This document shows positions 37,085 to 47,974 of a stretch of DNA of 64,000 nt, piece after piece (positions within the stretch are counted from its first letter, which is position 1; each line of letters starts with the position of its first letter). The notes below the pieces were generated by a model that was not told the origin of the DNA, searched no databases, and saw only the letters and a program-made list of their open reading frames with translations. Position numbers and translations under genes: made by a program. Origin of the DNA: Deltaproteobacteria bacterium (GTDB lineage Bacteria > Lernaellota > Lernaellaia > JACKCT01); contig JACKCT010000004.1 in NCBI GenBank assembly GCA_020633895.1, positions 1 through 64,000 of the forward strand, written 5' to 3'.

Positions 37085-40000
37085 CTATTCGAGCGCGGAG
37101 TGATCGCCGAACGTGATGCGCCAGTTCAGGAAGATGGAATACGAGTAGTAGGAGCTGCCGTCGCTGTAGCCGCCGCCGGCGCCCCACTCGGCCTGAGCGG
37201 AAAGGGCGTGGTTGTAGTTGATGCGCCAGTTGGCCGACCCGAACAAGCCCAGGCCGAACGATCCGGCCGCGTCGTCGCCCTCTTGGCTGATTTCCCAGCC
37301 GTAACCGGGCGAAGCGCCGAGGGAGTAGTTGAAATCGTCTCGCGGGCCGTGGAACCAGCCGATGGGCAGGGAGTGGCTCCAGAAGCGATAGGGCGACCAG
37401 TAGGCCTCCGTGGCGTAGGGCTCGAAGTCTTCGTGGTCAAGCCAAGTGAAGGCGTAGGAGACCAGCAGCCCCGAGTTGTCGACTTCGAAGGGATTGAAGA
37501 AGGTGTAGCCCAGGCTCGCCTGCACATAGTCGGAATTCTGGGAGTCCAGATCCACCGCGTCGGCCGTCTTGTCGTGGTCGCCGTCGGACTGGTCCGATTC
37601 GCTGTAGATGCGGTAGCGATATTCGCCGCGCAGATTGAAGTGATCCCAATCGGCGCCGGTCAGGTTCTGGAAGGCGAGGACACCGCCGTAGCTGTCCATG
37701 AAGATGCGCTCGTGCATGGCCAGGGCCGTCTGACGAACGTCCTTGCGCTGATAAGCCAATTCCAGGGAAGCGATATCCAGGATGTCGGCGGTGCCGGCGA
37801 TGAGCCAGTTGTGCGTCGGGTCGATGTCCTGATCGAAGATGTTGTAGATGTATTCGCCCTTGAGCCCGGCGATGCCGAACAAACCCGCGTTCAGGCCCAC
37901 GGCGGGGGCGAGGATGTTAATCGCGTCCTGGTTTTGCTGCATCATCCGGGCGGCTTCAAGGCGGCCCCAGGCGCTCCAGCCGTCCCAGAAGCGATAGGTG
38001 AAGGTCGTGCCGCCGTTGAGGTAGGAGATGCGATCGGCAAAGCGAATCGCTTCCGAGTAACCTGCGAAAACGTCCAGCGTGGGGGCGCTTTCGTAAGTCA
38101 CCAGGGCGATGCCCTCTTGGGCGTCGATGTTCGACGGGTCCAGCGATTCGGCCACTTTGTACTGATGCAGGGCCGAGCGCCACATGCCCGACTGGCGATA
38201 GATGTTCGCCAACGCCAACCGGTAGTAGATGTTGTTCGGATTGGCCGCGACGAGCTTTTCAAATTCGAAGCGAGCGCGTTGATACGCCTGCTTGTTGTAA
38301 AGCTCGTTGGCCAACTGGGTGCGGTACTTTTGTTCCGCCTCGCTCATTTTTAAGGTGGGTGGGCCTGGGGAGATGAAGCCGGGACCTCCCGGGCCCGGTG
38401 CGTTGAAGAACGCGTCCAGGAACGCGCCCTCCGAATAGTAGATGTCATACAAGGCCAGGAACGTGCGGGCCTCTTCGTCGCCGGGATTGACGACCAGAAT
38501 GCGTTTGTACTGATCGATCGCCTCGTCGATCTTGCCCGATTCCTTGTAGGCGCGGGCCAGGCCCTTGCGGCCGTCCACATTCCACGGATCGGTCTCGACG
38601 ACGTATTCCAGATTGACGATGGCGTCGGTGTACGCGCCCTGGGCCAGGTAGCATTGCCCCAGCTCCAGACGCACCGTCACGTCCTTGGGATCTTTCTCGG
38701 CCATCTTGTTGTAGATGGCGATCGCCGAGTCGTAATCCTCGGCGTAGTTGTAGGCGCGGGCCAGTTCCAGATACACCTCGTAATCGTCGTTGCCGTTCTC
38801 GACGAGATACTGCAAGTGCTCGGCGGCTTGGGCGTAGCGGGTTTCGTACGAGTACAGGCGCGCCAGCAGCAGGCGGATGTCGGCGTTGTCCGGTTCTTTT
38901 TCGACCACCTTTTCGGCATGGTCGATGGCTTCGCCGTAACGATCGGGATTCGCCGAGAGCAACGTCGCCAGATAGTAGTGGGCGTCCACGTTGCCCGGCT
39001 CGATCTCCAGCGCCTTGTTGAACTCGGTTTCGGCCTCGCCGTTCTTCTTCATGCCCATGTAGACCTTACCCAGGGAGATGTGGGCGTCGGCGTTTTCGGG
39101 CTCCAGGGCGAGGGCGTCGCGATAAGCCTTTTCGGCTTCGTCGAACTCACCCCGTTCGAGCAGCAGACGGCCCATCTCCAGGCGCGCCTCGGTGTTCTTG
39201 GGATAGCGGTTGTACAGGCGCCGGTACAGGTCCAGCGCGCGGCCGTGGTAGCGCCGATCCCAGGAGTACAGGGAGGCGAGGGCGAAGCTGGCCTCGTAGT
39301 TATACGGGTCGTTCTTCAAGACCAACTCGTACTCGTGCATCGCCTCTTCCAGGCGGTTGTTGTACGAGTACAGCCGGGCGATCGCCAGCGCGCGTTGTTA
39401 CGGCTGGGATCCTGGGCGATGACGACTTTGTACTGCTGGATCGCCTCGTCGTAACGCTTGGCGTATCCCAGCGTCTGAGCCAGCTCATAACGCAGTTCGA
39501 TGTCGCCCGGGCGGCGATTGACCAGCCACGCATATTGCTGCACGGCGGCGTCGAAGCGGCCGGACCAGGAGTACAGCCGCGCCAGACGCAGCCGCACGTC
39601 GAAGTTGTCCGGATCGGCCTTGAGGATCAGGATCGCCTGATTGATGGCCGGGACGTAGGTCGCCTTGTCGTAGCTGTAGATATCCGCCAGGGCCAGACGC
39701 GACGGCATGTGGTTCGGATCGTATTTCAGGACACGCTGGTATTCCCGCACCGCCTCTTTGTAACGGTTATGGGCGGCCAGCTCCTGAGCGAGCAGGTAGC
39801 GGATTTCCACATTCCCCGGGTCGTCCTGGAGGATGCGTCGCATTTGTTCGATGTTGGCCGGGTACTCGCCGTAGACGCCGTAGATATCCCCCAGCTATTG
39901 GCCAGCAGCCACCACGCCCGGCGGTATTCGCCCGTCACCGCGATGTAGCGGCGCGACAGGAGGTAGTGGTTGTAGGACAGTTCGGCGAAGGCGTTGACGT

Positions 40001-42472
40001 TGCCCGGATCGCGATCGAGCACGTGGCGCTGCATCACGACGGCTTTTTCGTAGTCGCCGCGCTTGCGGTCGATGACGCCCAGACCGTAGTAGGCGGCCGA
40101 CGTATTCGGGTTGTAGTAGCCCTCGACGCCTTCTTCCTCGACCTGCCGATCCTCGGTCAGGGCGATGACTTCGCGGTATTCCAGCGCGGCCTTTTCGTAT
40201 TCGCCGGTCTCCCGATAAGTGTCGCCCAGACCCAGGTGAGCGTTGCCGTTGGCCGGTTCGGCTTCCAGAACCTGGCGATAGGTCGTCTCGGCCAGGGCGA
40301 ATTCCTCGGCCTCCCGATACGCCAGGCCCAGCGCCAGACGCACCTCGGTGCGCGCCGGATTCTCGTTCAGCTTCTGCACCAGCTCGGCGATAACCTCGTC
40401 GGTGTTACCCGCGTAGATGCGCGTGCGGATCAGCTCCAGGTAGAGGTCTTCGTCGTTGGGCGCCTTGGCGTAGAGCGTCTGATATTCCTTGATGGAATCG
40501 TCGTATTGCTCGGTCCAAGCCAGCAGGCGGGCCAGCAGCAGGCGCGTGTCGTCGTCCTCGGGATCCTGCGAGAGGACGTAACGCGCTTCCTCGATGCCTT
40601 TGTTGTAGTAGCGCGAGTTCTGCGCATAGACGTTCGCCAGCTTGCGATGCAGGTCCAAATCCGAGAAGCGCATCGTGACGACTTTTTCCAGCGTCTCGAT
40701 GGATTTGACCGTGTCCTGCTGATAGGCGTAGACGTCGCCCAGGGTGCCCATCACCTCGATGTTTTCGGGGCGATGGCGGCAGCGCGGCGAATGGCGTCGA
40801 TGCTCTTATCGTGCTTGCCCATCTTGTTGTAGACGGTCGCCAGACCCAGATAACCGGCGATGTTGCGCGGCTCGGCCTCGATGGCGTCGTTAAATTGGCC
40901 GACGGCGTTCTCGTACAGGTTGTGGTCGAGATACACATCGGCGAGGGCCAGATGGGGATCGGCCGAGTCGGGATGATCCTTGGCGCATTGCTCCAGGGTG
41001 CCGACGGCCTTGTTGTAGGACTTGGACTGGTCGATCTTCGCGAACATCCAACGGAAGCGGTCCAGCACGCCGATGAACTGCTCGGAGACCTTGTCTTCCA
41101 ATTCCTTGGTGCGCACCTGGGCGGCCTTGGACTTAGCGTTGTAGGCGAGGCCCAGGCCGATCTGCGCCTTCATGTTCTTGGTCTCGCCGGTGGTGTCGAG
41201 GATGTCCTCGTAGATCTCGATGGCGTCGTCGGGACGGCCCGACTCGGTCAGGATATCGGCGCGCAGAACCTTGGCGTCCACGCTGTCCGGATCGGCCTTG
41301 AGGATTTTGTCGGCTTCCTGCAGGGCGATTTCATAGTCGCCGGATTCGCGCAGGGCCTTGACGTATTCCCGACGGATTTCCTGATTGTCCGGTTCCAGTT
41401 CCAGCAACGCGCGATACTGCTCGCGGGATTCGCGATAATTGCGCGAGGCCGTGTACAGGCGCGAGAGCAGGTGCCGGGCCTCGATGTTGTCAGGCTCCTC
41501 CTGGAGGATCGCCTTGACCGTCTCGATGGCCTGGGGGTAGGTCGTCTCGTCCTGGGCGTAAAGCTGCGCCAGGTAGAGCTTGTGATCCAGATCCGACGGG
41601 TTCAGGGCCACGACCTTTTTGTAGGACTCGACCGCGTCGGCGTAGCGCTCCTGGGCGGCGTAGGCGCGGGCGATGCCCACCAGGGCCGCCTCGTCCTTGG
41701 GCTTTTTGTCCAGGATCATTTTGAAGGTCAGGATAGCGTCGGGGTAGCGCTGGGCGTAGGTATAGGCCTCGCCCAGACCCTGAAGGGCCTTGTCGCGCAT
41801 GGCGGGTTTGACGGTCAGCAGGTTGAACTGGTTGGCCGCCTCGGTGTAGCGCTTCCCGTAGAGCAGGGTGTAGGCATATTCCAGACGGACGGTGTCGTTG
41901 CCGCCTTCGATCGACAGATATTCCTCATAGGTTTTGATGGCTTCTTCGTAGGCGCCGCTCCAGGACTGCACGCGGGCCAGCGTCAGCAGCGCGCCGCGAT
42001 CCTTGGGTTCGATGGCGAGGATCTCTTTGGACAGGGCGATGGCGTTTTCGTAAGTGGATTTGTCGTAGGAATAGACCTCGGCCAGGTCCCGTTTGGCCGA
42101 AAGATTCTCGGGCTCCGCGGCGATCAGCTCCTTGTAGGCCGTGATCGACTTCTGGCGATCGTCGGACCATTGATAAACCTGGGCCAGCTTCTGGCGAACC
42201 TTCCCGTCGTTGGGGTCGGCCTTGAGAACCTCTTCGTAGACCTTGATGGCCTCTTGGTTCTTGCCCAGGTTGTAATAGGAGTCGCCCAGAAGCTTTTTGG
42301 CTTCCAGGTTGCCCGGATTCGCCTCGAGCGCCTGCAATAGGGAGGTGATGGCTTTACCGTAGTCTTCCCGATTGAAGTGGGTGACCCCATCTTCATACGG
42401 GCCGGCCACGGCCGGGATCGCCATGCACAGCCATATCGCGGTGACGCCGAGGAAGAGGGACCATCGTCTCAT
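37085..42472 (-). CDS. Giant TPR outer-membrane exporter with BcsC-like C-terminal beta-barrel (three apparent frameshifts)
   Basis: One gene of about 1,796 codons, read here in four overlapping frames. It has a signal peptide (residues 1-23, LFLGVTAIWLCMAIPAVAG), about 1,420 residues of tandem TPR repeats and a C-terminal 16-strand-type barrel of about 340 residues similar to BcsC (AYWSPYRFWSHSLPIGW). Frame changes occur near 40775 (CCCC before GAAAAC), 39898 (AATAGCTGGGGG) and 39396 (AACGCGCGCTGG). Each is a net loss of one base; together they restore the original frame. TPR sequence continues smoothly across every break. This is the expected periplasmic scaffold and export pore for an exopolysaccharide. 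Its ATG overlaps the GH8 gene stop by 4 bp. The breaks may be assembly errors or recent decay. Confidence 0.88.
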
Positions 42473-43662
42473 GGCGTGGGTCCTTTCGTTCCTACGGTCT
42501 TATCCGCCGGTGTGTCCGCACCGGCCGCCATCGCATTGTTATAGAGACGCAGCGTCAGCAGCGCCTCCAGATTGTCGAAAGAATAGAGTTCGTCGTCGGC
42601 AAACGAGCCGTAGAGCTTGCTGCGTTTGTTGGTGTTTTGAAAGCGCAGCAGGCGTTCCAAGACGGTCTCGGCCAGTTCCATCTCGCCGGCGGCCTGGGCA
42701 TACCGGGCCAGCAGGGCGTAGACGCTCGTGGATTCGAAGAACTTGGTCGGCGCGCCGGTTTCCAGGTCGTATTCGGCGTAGATGACGCCATCCTCGTCCA
42801 GTTTGGCTTTCATGAAATCCAGCAACCGGCGCTGCGTCGGGTCCGCGGCCAGCAGGAACAATCCGCAGTAAAGCTGATTGATCGTGTTCTGCCTCGGGCC
42901 GCGATAGCGACGTTCGTTGAAATCGTAGATCTCGAAAAACAGCCCGTTTTCAGCCTGTCCGTCGGACAGCAGGCGGGCGTTGGCCTGCACCGCGTCCTTC
43001 CAATCCGGCCGGTACTCGAGCAGACGGGTCAGGACCGTCAAATCGATGTAGGACAACTGGATCCGGTCGGCCACGGTGGGGTGCCCCCAATCGCGCCAAT
43101 TGACGAAATCCCGTAGACGATCGTCGGGCATCTCGTGTTTGCGAATCGCCCAGGCGATCTGCGTTCCCAGGTCCAACTCTTCTTCGTTGCCCCACAGCTT
43201 GTAGGCGTCGATCAGCGCGCCCACGATGCGCAGATCGTCCACCGAGGCGGTCGAATCGGCCGACAACTCGCCGTCGGCGCTGACTTTCCAGAAAAACAGG
43301 CCGAACTGCCCCGTGAGGGTCGACTTGGTGTAGGCGAGTTGTTGCTCGAACAACTCGCGATCGGCGGCCGCGACGGCGTAGTTCATCATCAGGCCGGTGC
43401 TCTCCGAGAGCACGCCCGAATCACGCAGCCGGGTTTCGTCGTACGTTTCAAACAAGCCGTAATCCCTCACCGAGGTGGACGTCAAAATGCCGCCCGTCTC
43501 GGTCATCATCCGACGCTCCACAAAGCGCCGGCAGGCCTGTTCGGCCTCCATCGGCGGCAGGGGGGACGACGCGCAACCGCTCGCCAGAACCCCTACCGTG
43601 AGCACCAAGCTGACCAGCCTTTGACGGCCGGTCGATTCCCAAAAAGTCAAACCGCGCAACAA
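42469..43662 (-). CDS. GH8-like glycoside hydrolase lipoprotein
   Basis: A 397-residue TTG-start lipoprotein with signal peptide and lipobox VLASGC. The fold is (alpha/alpha)6 of family GH8, as in BcsZ and PssZ. The catalytic-acid motif is seen as LSESTGLMMNYAV (Glu87) and the second motif as TASVDDLRIVGALIDA (Asp142/Asp143), followed by LWG. In synthase-dependent systems such enzymes trim or release the polymer in the periplasm. It lies 13 bp after the synthase gene and its stop overlaps the exporter start (ATGA). Confidence 0.85.
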   Translation of the reverse strand: MLRGLTFWESTGRQRLVSLVLTVGVLASGCASSPLPPMEAEQACRRFVERRMMTETGGILTSTSVRDYGLFETYDETRLRDSGVLSESTGLMMNYAVAAADRELFEQQLAYTKSTLTGQFGLFFWKVSADGELSADSTASVDDLRIVGALIDAYKLWGNEEELDLGTQIAWAIRKHEMPDDRLRDFVNWRDWGHPTVADRIQLSYIDLTVLTRLLEYRPDWKDAVQANARLLSDGQAENGLFFEIYDFNERRYRGPRQNTINQLYCGLFLLAADPTQRRLLDFMKAKLDEDGVIYAEYDLETGAPTKFFESTSVYALLARYAQAAGEMELAETVLERLLRFQNTNKRSKLYGSFADDELYSFDNLEALLTLRLYNNAMAAGADTPADKTVGTKGPTP

Positions 43663-43675
43663 CGCCGCCCCGACG

Positions 43676-44956
43676 CTAGATATTGTCGAGTTGGCGTTCG
43701 CGGAATCGATATCGTTGCGTCTTGTCCCATTGGGAGCGTTTGCGCCCCCGCGTCACGTCCAACACGATCGAACGCAGCACAATGATGATCCACAACTGGC
43801 AATAGGTCAGATACATGATCCCCGAAAGGAAGATGTTCTTAAACGATTCCTCGCCTTCCAGACTGATGGCGATGAGGGACTGCATGAAAAAGAGCATGGC
43901 GGCCAGGAACCAGATGAAGGTAAACGGCCCGATCAACCCCAGTTTCACGAATCCCAGCACACCCAGCAGGGCGATCACGTCCGACATGACCAACGCGAAG
44001 AAGAAGATGTAGTACAGGCTGAACAGGTAGAACAGATCCACCATGATGCGCCGGTTCTTCATCTGGAACGCGATGCGCAGGAATTTGCGGATAATGTAGT
44101 TCATGCCCTGGGCCCAGCGGGTGCGTTGGCGGATGAAGGTGCGGATATCCTCCGGCTCCTGCTCCCAGGTCACGGCGTAGGGGATGAACTTGATGCGGTA
44201 GCCCATCTCGTAAAGGCGGATGGACAGCTCGGCGTCCTCGGCGATGGCTTCCTCGTCGAAGCGACCGGCCTTGTCGAGGACCTTGCGCCAAATGACGTAA
44301 TTGGTGCCGGGCAGGGTGGCCAGATTGAACAGCTTGTAGCGTCCGCCCTGCATGAGCCATTGGAAGGAGATGAACTCGATATTGATGAACGGCGGCAAGT
44401 AGCCCCGGTCCTTGTTGATGGTGCGCACCTTGCCCAGAACGGCGCCAAGTTGCGATTCTTCCAGGAGATTCGCGACGAGATAGGACAGCGATTCCGGCTC
44501 GGGCCGGTTGTCGGCGTCGTAGACGGCGATCACGTCGCCCATGGCGTGTTCGAGTCCCACATTCAGCGTTCGGCTCTTGCCCTTGCCGCCTTCTCCCTCG
44601 GGAATATTGACCAGACGCACCTGTCGGTGGCGCGTGGCCATTTCTTCCACAATAGCCTGTGTATCGTCCGTACTGCCGTCATTAACAACAATAATTTCAA
44701 GACGTTCGCGCGGATACTTCAGAGCCAGCATTGCCTGGATCGTCCGCTCAATGACCAGTTCTTCGTTGTGCGCCGGGATCAGAATGGACACAAACGGGAA
44801 GGGGAAGGGCTCGTCGAAGATGCGCTCCCGCTCTTTTTCCGAGGACAGGCCGTGGAAAAAGGCGAAGAACGTGAGCACCACGTTGAAGACCAGAAACAGC
44901 CAGATACCGATGGCCGCGGCCAGGAACGCCAGATCGATAAAAACGTTGCTATACAT
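43676..44956 (-). CDS. Processive GT2 glycosyltransferase (polysaccharide synthase)
   Basis: A 426-residue membrane glycosyltransferase of family GT2, similar in layout to PgaC and hyaluronan/cellulose synthases. One or two N-terminal helices are followed by the GT-A domain with SILIPAHNEE, VVNDGSTDDT, DADN (about 147), AEDAELS and the processive signature QRTRW (about 276-280). Four C-terminal helices follow (MVDLFYLFSLYYIFFFALV onward). There is no PilZ domain, unlike BcsA, so regulation must come from a partner. Its ATG overlaps the stop of the deacetylase gene (TGATG). Confidence 0.93.
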   Translation of the reverse strand: MYSNVFIDLAFLAAAIGIWLFLVFNVVLTFFAFFHGLSSEKERERIFDEPFPFPFVSILIPAHNEELVIERTIQAMLALKYPRERLEIIVVNDGSTDDTQAIVEEMATRHRQVRLVNIPEGEGGKGKSRTLNVGLEHAMGDVIAVYDADNRPEPESLSYLVANLLEESQLGAVLGKVRTINKDRGYLPPFINIEFISFQWLMQGGRYKLFNLATLPGTNYVIWRKVLDKAGRFDEEAIAEDAELSIRLYEMGYRIKFIPYAVTWEQEPEDIRTFIRQRTRWAQGMNYIIRKFLRIAFQMKNRRIMVDLFYLFSLYYIFFFALVMSDVIALLGVLGFVKLGLIGPFTFIWFLAAMLFFMQSLIAISLEGEESFKNIFLSGIMYLTYCQLWIIIVLRSIVLDVTRGRKRSQWDKTQRYRFRERQLDNI

Positions 44957-47091
44957 CAGCCGACGTCCTCTCCGCGGCGCTCGGCCACCAGTTGTTTCGC
45001 GCCTGAGTACGTCGTACGCGTCACCAGGAACAACCAGATCACCAGGAACGCCAGCATGGTCAGCATGCCGACGAACAGCAGGACCAGCGCGACCGGGTTG
45101 GTGACGCCCGAGATGGTCGGACGGAACAGATAGAGGTTGCGTAGCGTGAACGGCGGCCGACGATAGACGCCTTCGATCACCTGCACTTCCCGGGGCCGCA
45201 GGGAGACGTATTTCTGCACATCGCCGGTGACGGTTCCCAGGGAGTAATTGTGGTCGATCGGTTCGCCGAATTCGTTGATCACCATCTCGTGCTTGTATTG
45301 GCCGTTAAAGGAGATCTTCACGTCCGACGTGCCGGTCACGGTGACGCGGTCGCGGGTCGTGACCTTGTTGTTGAAATCGGCCAGGCTCACGAATTCGTAG
45401 CCTTCGGCGCGGATGCCGTCGATGGTCTCGGAGAGCAATTCCAGATCCAGGAAGGTATGGAAGAAGAAGCTCGCCCAGCCGTCACGCACCACCAGGGTGC
45501 GTTTGGCGTCGTCGATCAAGGCTTGCGGATCGCGCCCGGCGCTCGGATTGATGTAGCCCAATGTCTCGGGAATGATGATCTGGCGGTGCATGTCCTGCTT
45601 GATGACATACGGGAAGAACTGGTCGGAGCCGAACAGATCCACCGGCATGCGCCGCTCGACGACCGTCGTGAAGAAGTTCGCCATCTCGTCGTAATCGGTT
45701 TGCCCGGCGGCGTAGTGGGGCGTGGTCCAGGCAATCGGGTAGATGCCCGCCATGTGCGCCTCGGACAGGCCGCGCACCAGACGCGAGGCCACGGCCGTGC
45801 GATCGTCGCCGAACAGCGAACGTCCGTCTTCCCGGCTCCAGAACTCGAAGTCCACCGCCGTCTCGCCCGAGTGCTGATGGGTGTAGCCGTGCAGGATCGG
45901 CACGCCGCCCTTGGAAACCAGGTAACGCACCGTCTCGGAGAACTTCTCGTCGTCGGACAGATAGGAAATTTCGTCGGTCTCGGGGTTCACGTACACCGGA
46001 GTCAACGTGAAGGCGAAGGGGACTTTCTTTGTGAAAAGCAGGTCCGCCGTCCGTTTCAGGCTCTCCGGATCGCGCTTGGCGTGGATATCCTCAAGACGCA
46101 GAAACGCGGGATGTTCCTTGACGTGTTTGACTTCCAGGAAGTCGTGCAACACGTCGCAAAACGCCAGATAGGCGCCGCCTTCGACCGCGTAAGCCAGGGC
46201 GTCGCTGGAGACGTACCAAAGATTCGCGCCCTTGATGATCCACGGGATCGTAATCGCCGGGGGCGGTTCGGGCATCGGCGGAGGCGGGGGACGCAGCAGC
46301 GCCTCGTCCTGCTCAGCGGTCGTGCCCGGCAATTTGGCGACATCCGGCGCCTTGTCCGGATTGGCCATGCCTTCGGGAAGCGTGGGCAGCCCTTCCGGCA
46401 AGGCCATCCCCAACGGCGAGGCGGAGAGCGTTTCCATGTCCGACGGCGATTTGGCCGCCATGGCGCGGACCATCTGCAGCGCGTCGTACGCCGACAATTC
46501 GAAGCCCGACTGGGCCTCCTTGACCGGATTGGAAACGTACTTGGCCTCGGCGATGACTTCGCTGACGGACTTACGCGTCTGACGCACGCCGAAGGTTTGC
46601 AGGCTCACCTTGGCCAAGCGCGTGTCTTTGTAGACGACTTCGTTGGTGGCGTAATCGTCGGACGAACGCTCCCATTCGAAGCCGTATTTGTCCATGCTGT
46701 GCCGCTTGCCGATGCGGTCCAGGTTTTCGTTGATCCAGAAGATCGGCTTGTCGGTGTTGTAGACGTCGTCGATGAACACCGAGGGCAGGGGCTGCCCGCT
46801 TTTGGTGCCGACGTAGAAGACGTAGTCGAATTTGCGCAGGCGGCCTTTTTCGTAGTTCTCGACGCTTTCCACCGTGATGTCCACGTCGAAGTGGGCCAGC
46901 AACTGCACGAGGGACATGGCCGAGACCATCTCGCTGGGACTGTCGACCTGCGTGAGGGCGTCGTGCAACACCAGCACGTCCGCGCCGCCCGGGCCCAGGC
47001 CCGTCGTTTCCGGCGCGAGCTGCTGTTGCAGCACATAGAGCAGCCCCAGAATCATCGCCAGGGCCACTAAGGGGAGAATCACCACACGCAT
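44956..47091 (-). CDS. DUF2334 polysaccharide deacetylase-like membrane protein
   Basis: A 711-residue protein: signal anchor (ILPLVALAMILGLLYVL), an N-terminal alpha/beta domain (about 35-200), a Pro-rich linker (PPPPPMPEPPP, about 258-268), the DUF2334 NodB-like domain (about 325-540), a beta domain and a C-terminal transmembrane helix (PVALVLLFVGMLTMLAFLVIW). Likely metal ligands are Asp335 in RLEDIHAKRD and His401/His405/His407 in HGYTHQH. Domains of this type remove N-acetyl groups from polymers such as PNAG or Pel in the periplasm. It is placed between the degenerate GGDEF protein and the synthase. Confidence 0.87.
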   Translation of the reverse strand: MRVVILPLVALAMILGLLYVLQQQLAPETTGLGPGGADVLVLHDALTQVDSPSEMVSAMSLVQLLAHFDVDITVESVENYEKGRLRKFDYVFYVGTKSGQPLPSVFIDDVYNTDKPIFWINENLDRIGKRHSMDKYGFEWERSSDDYATNEVVYKDTRLAKVSLQTFGVRQTRKSVSEVIAEAKYVSNPVKEAQSGFELSAYDALQMVRAMAAKSPSDMETLSASPLGMALPEGLPTLPEGMANPDKAPDVAKLPGTTAEQDEALLRPPPPPMPEPPPAITIPWIIKGANLWYVSSDALAYAVEGGAYLAFCDVLHDFLEVKHVKEHPAFLRLEDIHAKRDPESLKRTADLLFTKKVPFAFTLTPVYVNPETDEISYLSDDEKFSETVRYLVSKGGVPILHGYTHQHSGETAVDFEFWSREDGRSLFGDDRTAVASRLVRGLSEAHMAGIYPIAWTTPHYAAGQTDYDEMANFFTTVVERRMPVDLFGSDQFFPYVIKQDMHRQIIIPETLGYINPSAGRDPQALIDDAKRTLVVRDGWASFFFHTFLDLELLSETIDGIRAEGYEFVSLADFNNKVTTRDRVTVTGTSDVKISFNGQYKHEMVINEFGEPIDHNYSLGTVTGDVQKYVSLRPREVQVIEGVYRRPPFTLRNLYLFRPTISGVTNPVALVLLFVGMLTMLAFLVIWLFLVTRTTYSGAKQLVAERRGEDVG

Positions 47092-47116
47092 GCGATCGTC
47101 AAAATCCTAATACCGG

Positions 47117-47974
47117 TTAAAAAGGTTTGTACCGGGCATCCAGAACGTTCACGAGCTCTTCCAGGTTATCCGCGTCCTTCGGGAAGTTCGTGGCGGACAG
47201 GGAAAGCTGAGGCGGAACCTCGTCCCAGCGCTCCACCATGCTCTCCAAAAGCGCCGCCCGTCGTTCGGCGACGCGTGTCATCACAATGTTCACGCCGTTG
47301 GCGTTGGTTTCCGGCAGGATAATGCCGATCTCGGCGTCCGAGTATTTGCCCACATAGTCCGCGTCGCGCAGCAGGCCGCGCAGGAAGCGCCCGAGCTCGC
47401 GATACAGAATGATTTCCTGCTCGTAGTCGTAGCGCCGCTGAAAATCCGCCAGATTGTCCACCCGGACGAAAATCAGCGACATGGGGGTGTTGTAGCGCTT
47501 CACCCGCTTCATCTCGCCCGAGAGCATCCAGCGGAAGCTTTTGAAGTTGTACAGGCCGGTTTCTTCGTCGGGGACGAAGGTCTCGACCGTGGTGACTTCC
47601 TTGAAGGGGCTGGCGAGCTGGAAGTTGAAGGTCTCGAAGATGATGCCCAGGATGAAGCCCAGGGCGATCAGCACGGTGATATTTGCGATGCCTTCGCGAA
47701 TCACGCCCGGCTGCGTGGCGCTTTGGCCCTGGATGATCGTGAACAGAATGACGGTGCCGTAGATCGCCGCGCCGATGATCGACATCAACGCGCCGTGGCG
47801 CAGCCCGCGGGAGACGGCCAGAAAGGCGATCGGGATCGAGAGGATCATCGTCAACGCGTCGTAGCCACGGACCTTGAAATAGGTCGTGAAAAACAGACCG
47901 ACGACGACACCGATCACCGTAATGATGATCAGGTCGCGATATTGGATCTTGCGTCCGGTGGTCGTCGCCGCCAT
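47117..47974 (-). CDS. Membrane protein with degenerate GGDEF domain, likely c-di-GMP receptor
   Basis: A 285-residue protein. GGAGG lies 7 bases before the ATG at 47974. Four transmembrane helices (about residues 14-125, e.g. LIIITVIGVVVGLFFTTYF, LIALGFILGIIF) lead to a GGDEF-type domain (TGLYNFKSFRWMLSGEMKR, SLIFVRVDNLADFQ, IGIILPET). The GGDEF box reads SDAEI (212-216), so cyclase activity is unlikely. Five residues earlier the inhibitory-site motif RxxD is intact (RDAD, Arg203 and Asp206). This is the pattern of PelD, which binds c-di-GMP and activates polymer synthesis, but without its GAF domain. It overlaps the preceding 50-residue gene. Confidence 0.88.
   Translation of the reverse strand: MAATTTGRKIQYRDLIIITVIGVVVGLFFTTYFKVRGYDALTMILSIPIAFLAVSRGLRHGALMSIIGAAIYGTVILFTIIQGQSATQPGVIREGIANITVLIALGFILGIIFETFNFQLASPFKEVTTVETFVPDEETGLYNFKSFRWMLSGEMKRVKRYNTPMSLIFVRVDNLADFQRRYDYEQEIILYRELGRFLRGLLRDADYVGKYSDAEIGIILPETNANGVNIVMTRVAERRAALLESMVERWDEVPPQLSLSATNFPKDADNLEELVNVLDARYKPF

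Noticed and set aside
40751-40790. Programmed ribosomal frameshift in the TPR gene
   Set aside because: No slippery heptamer with pseudoknot is apparent, and two further breaks of the same sort occur in the gene.
45250-47070. A 606-codon open frame antisense to the DUF2334 protein
   Set aside because: Shadow; the DUF2334 frame has membrane segments, catalytic motifs and coupled neighbours.
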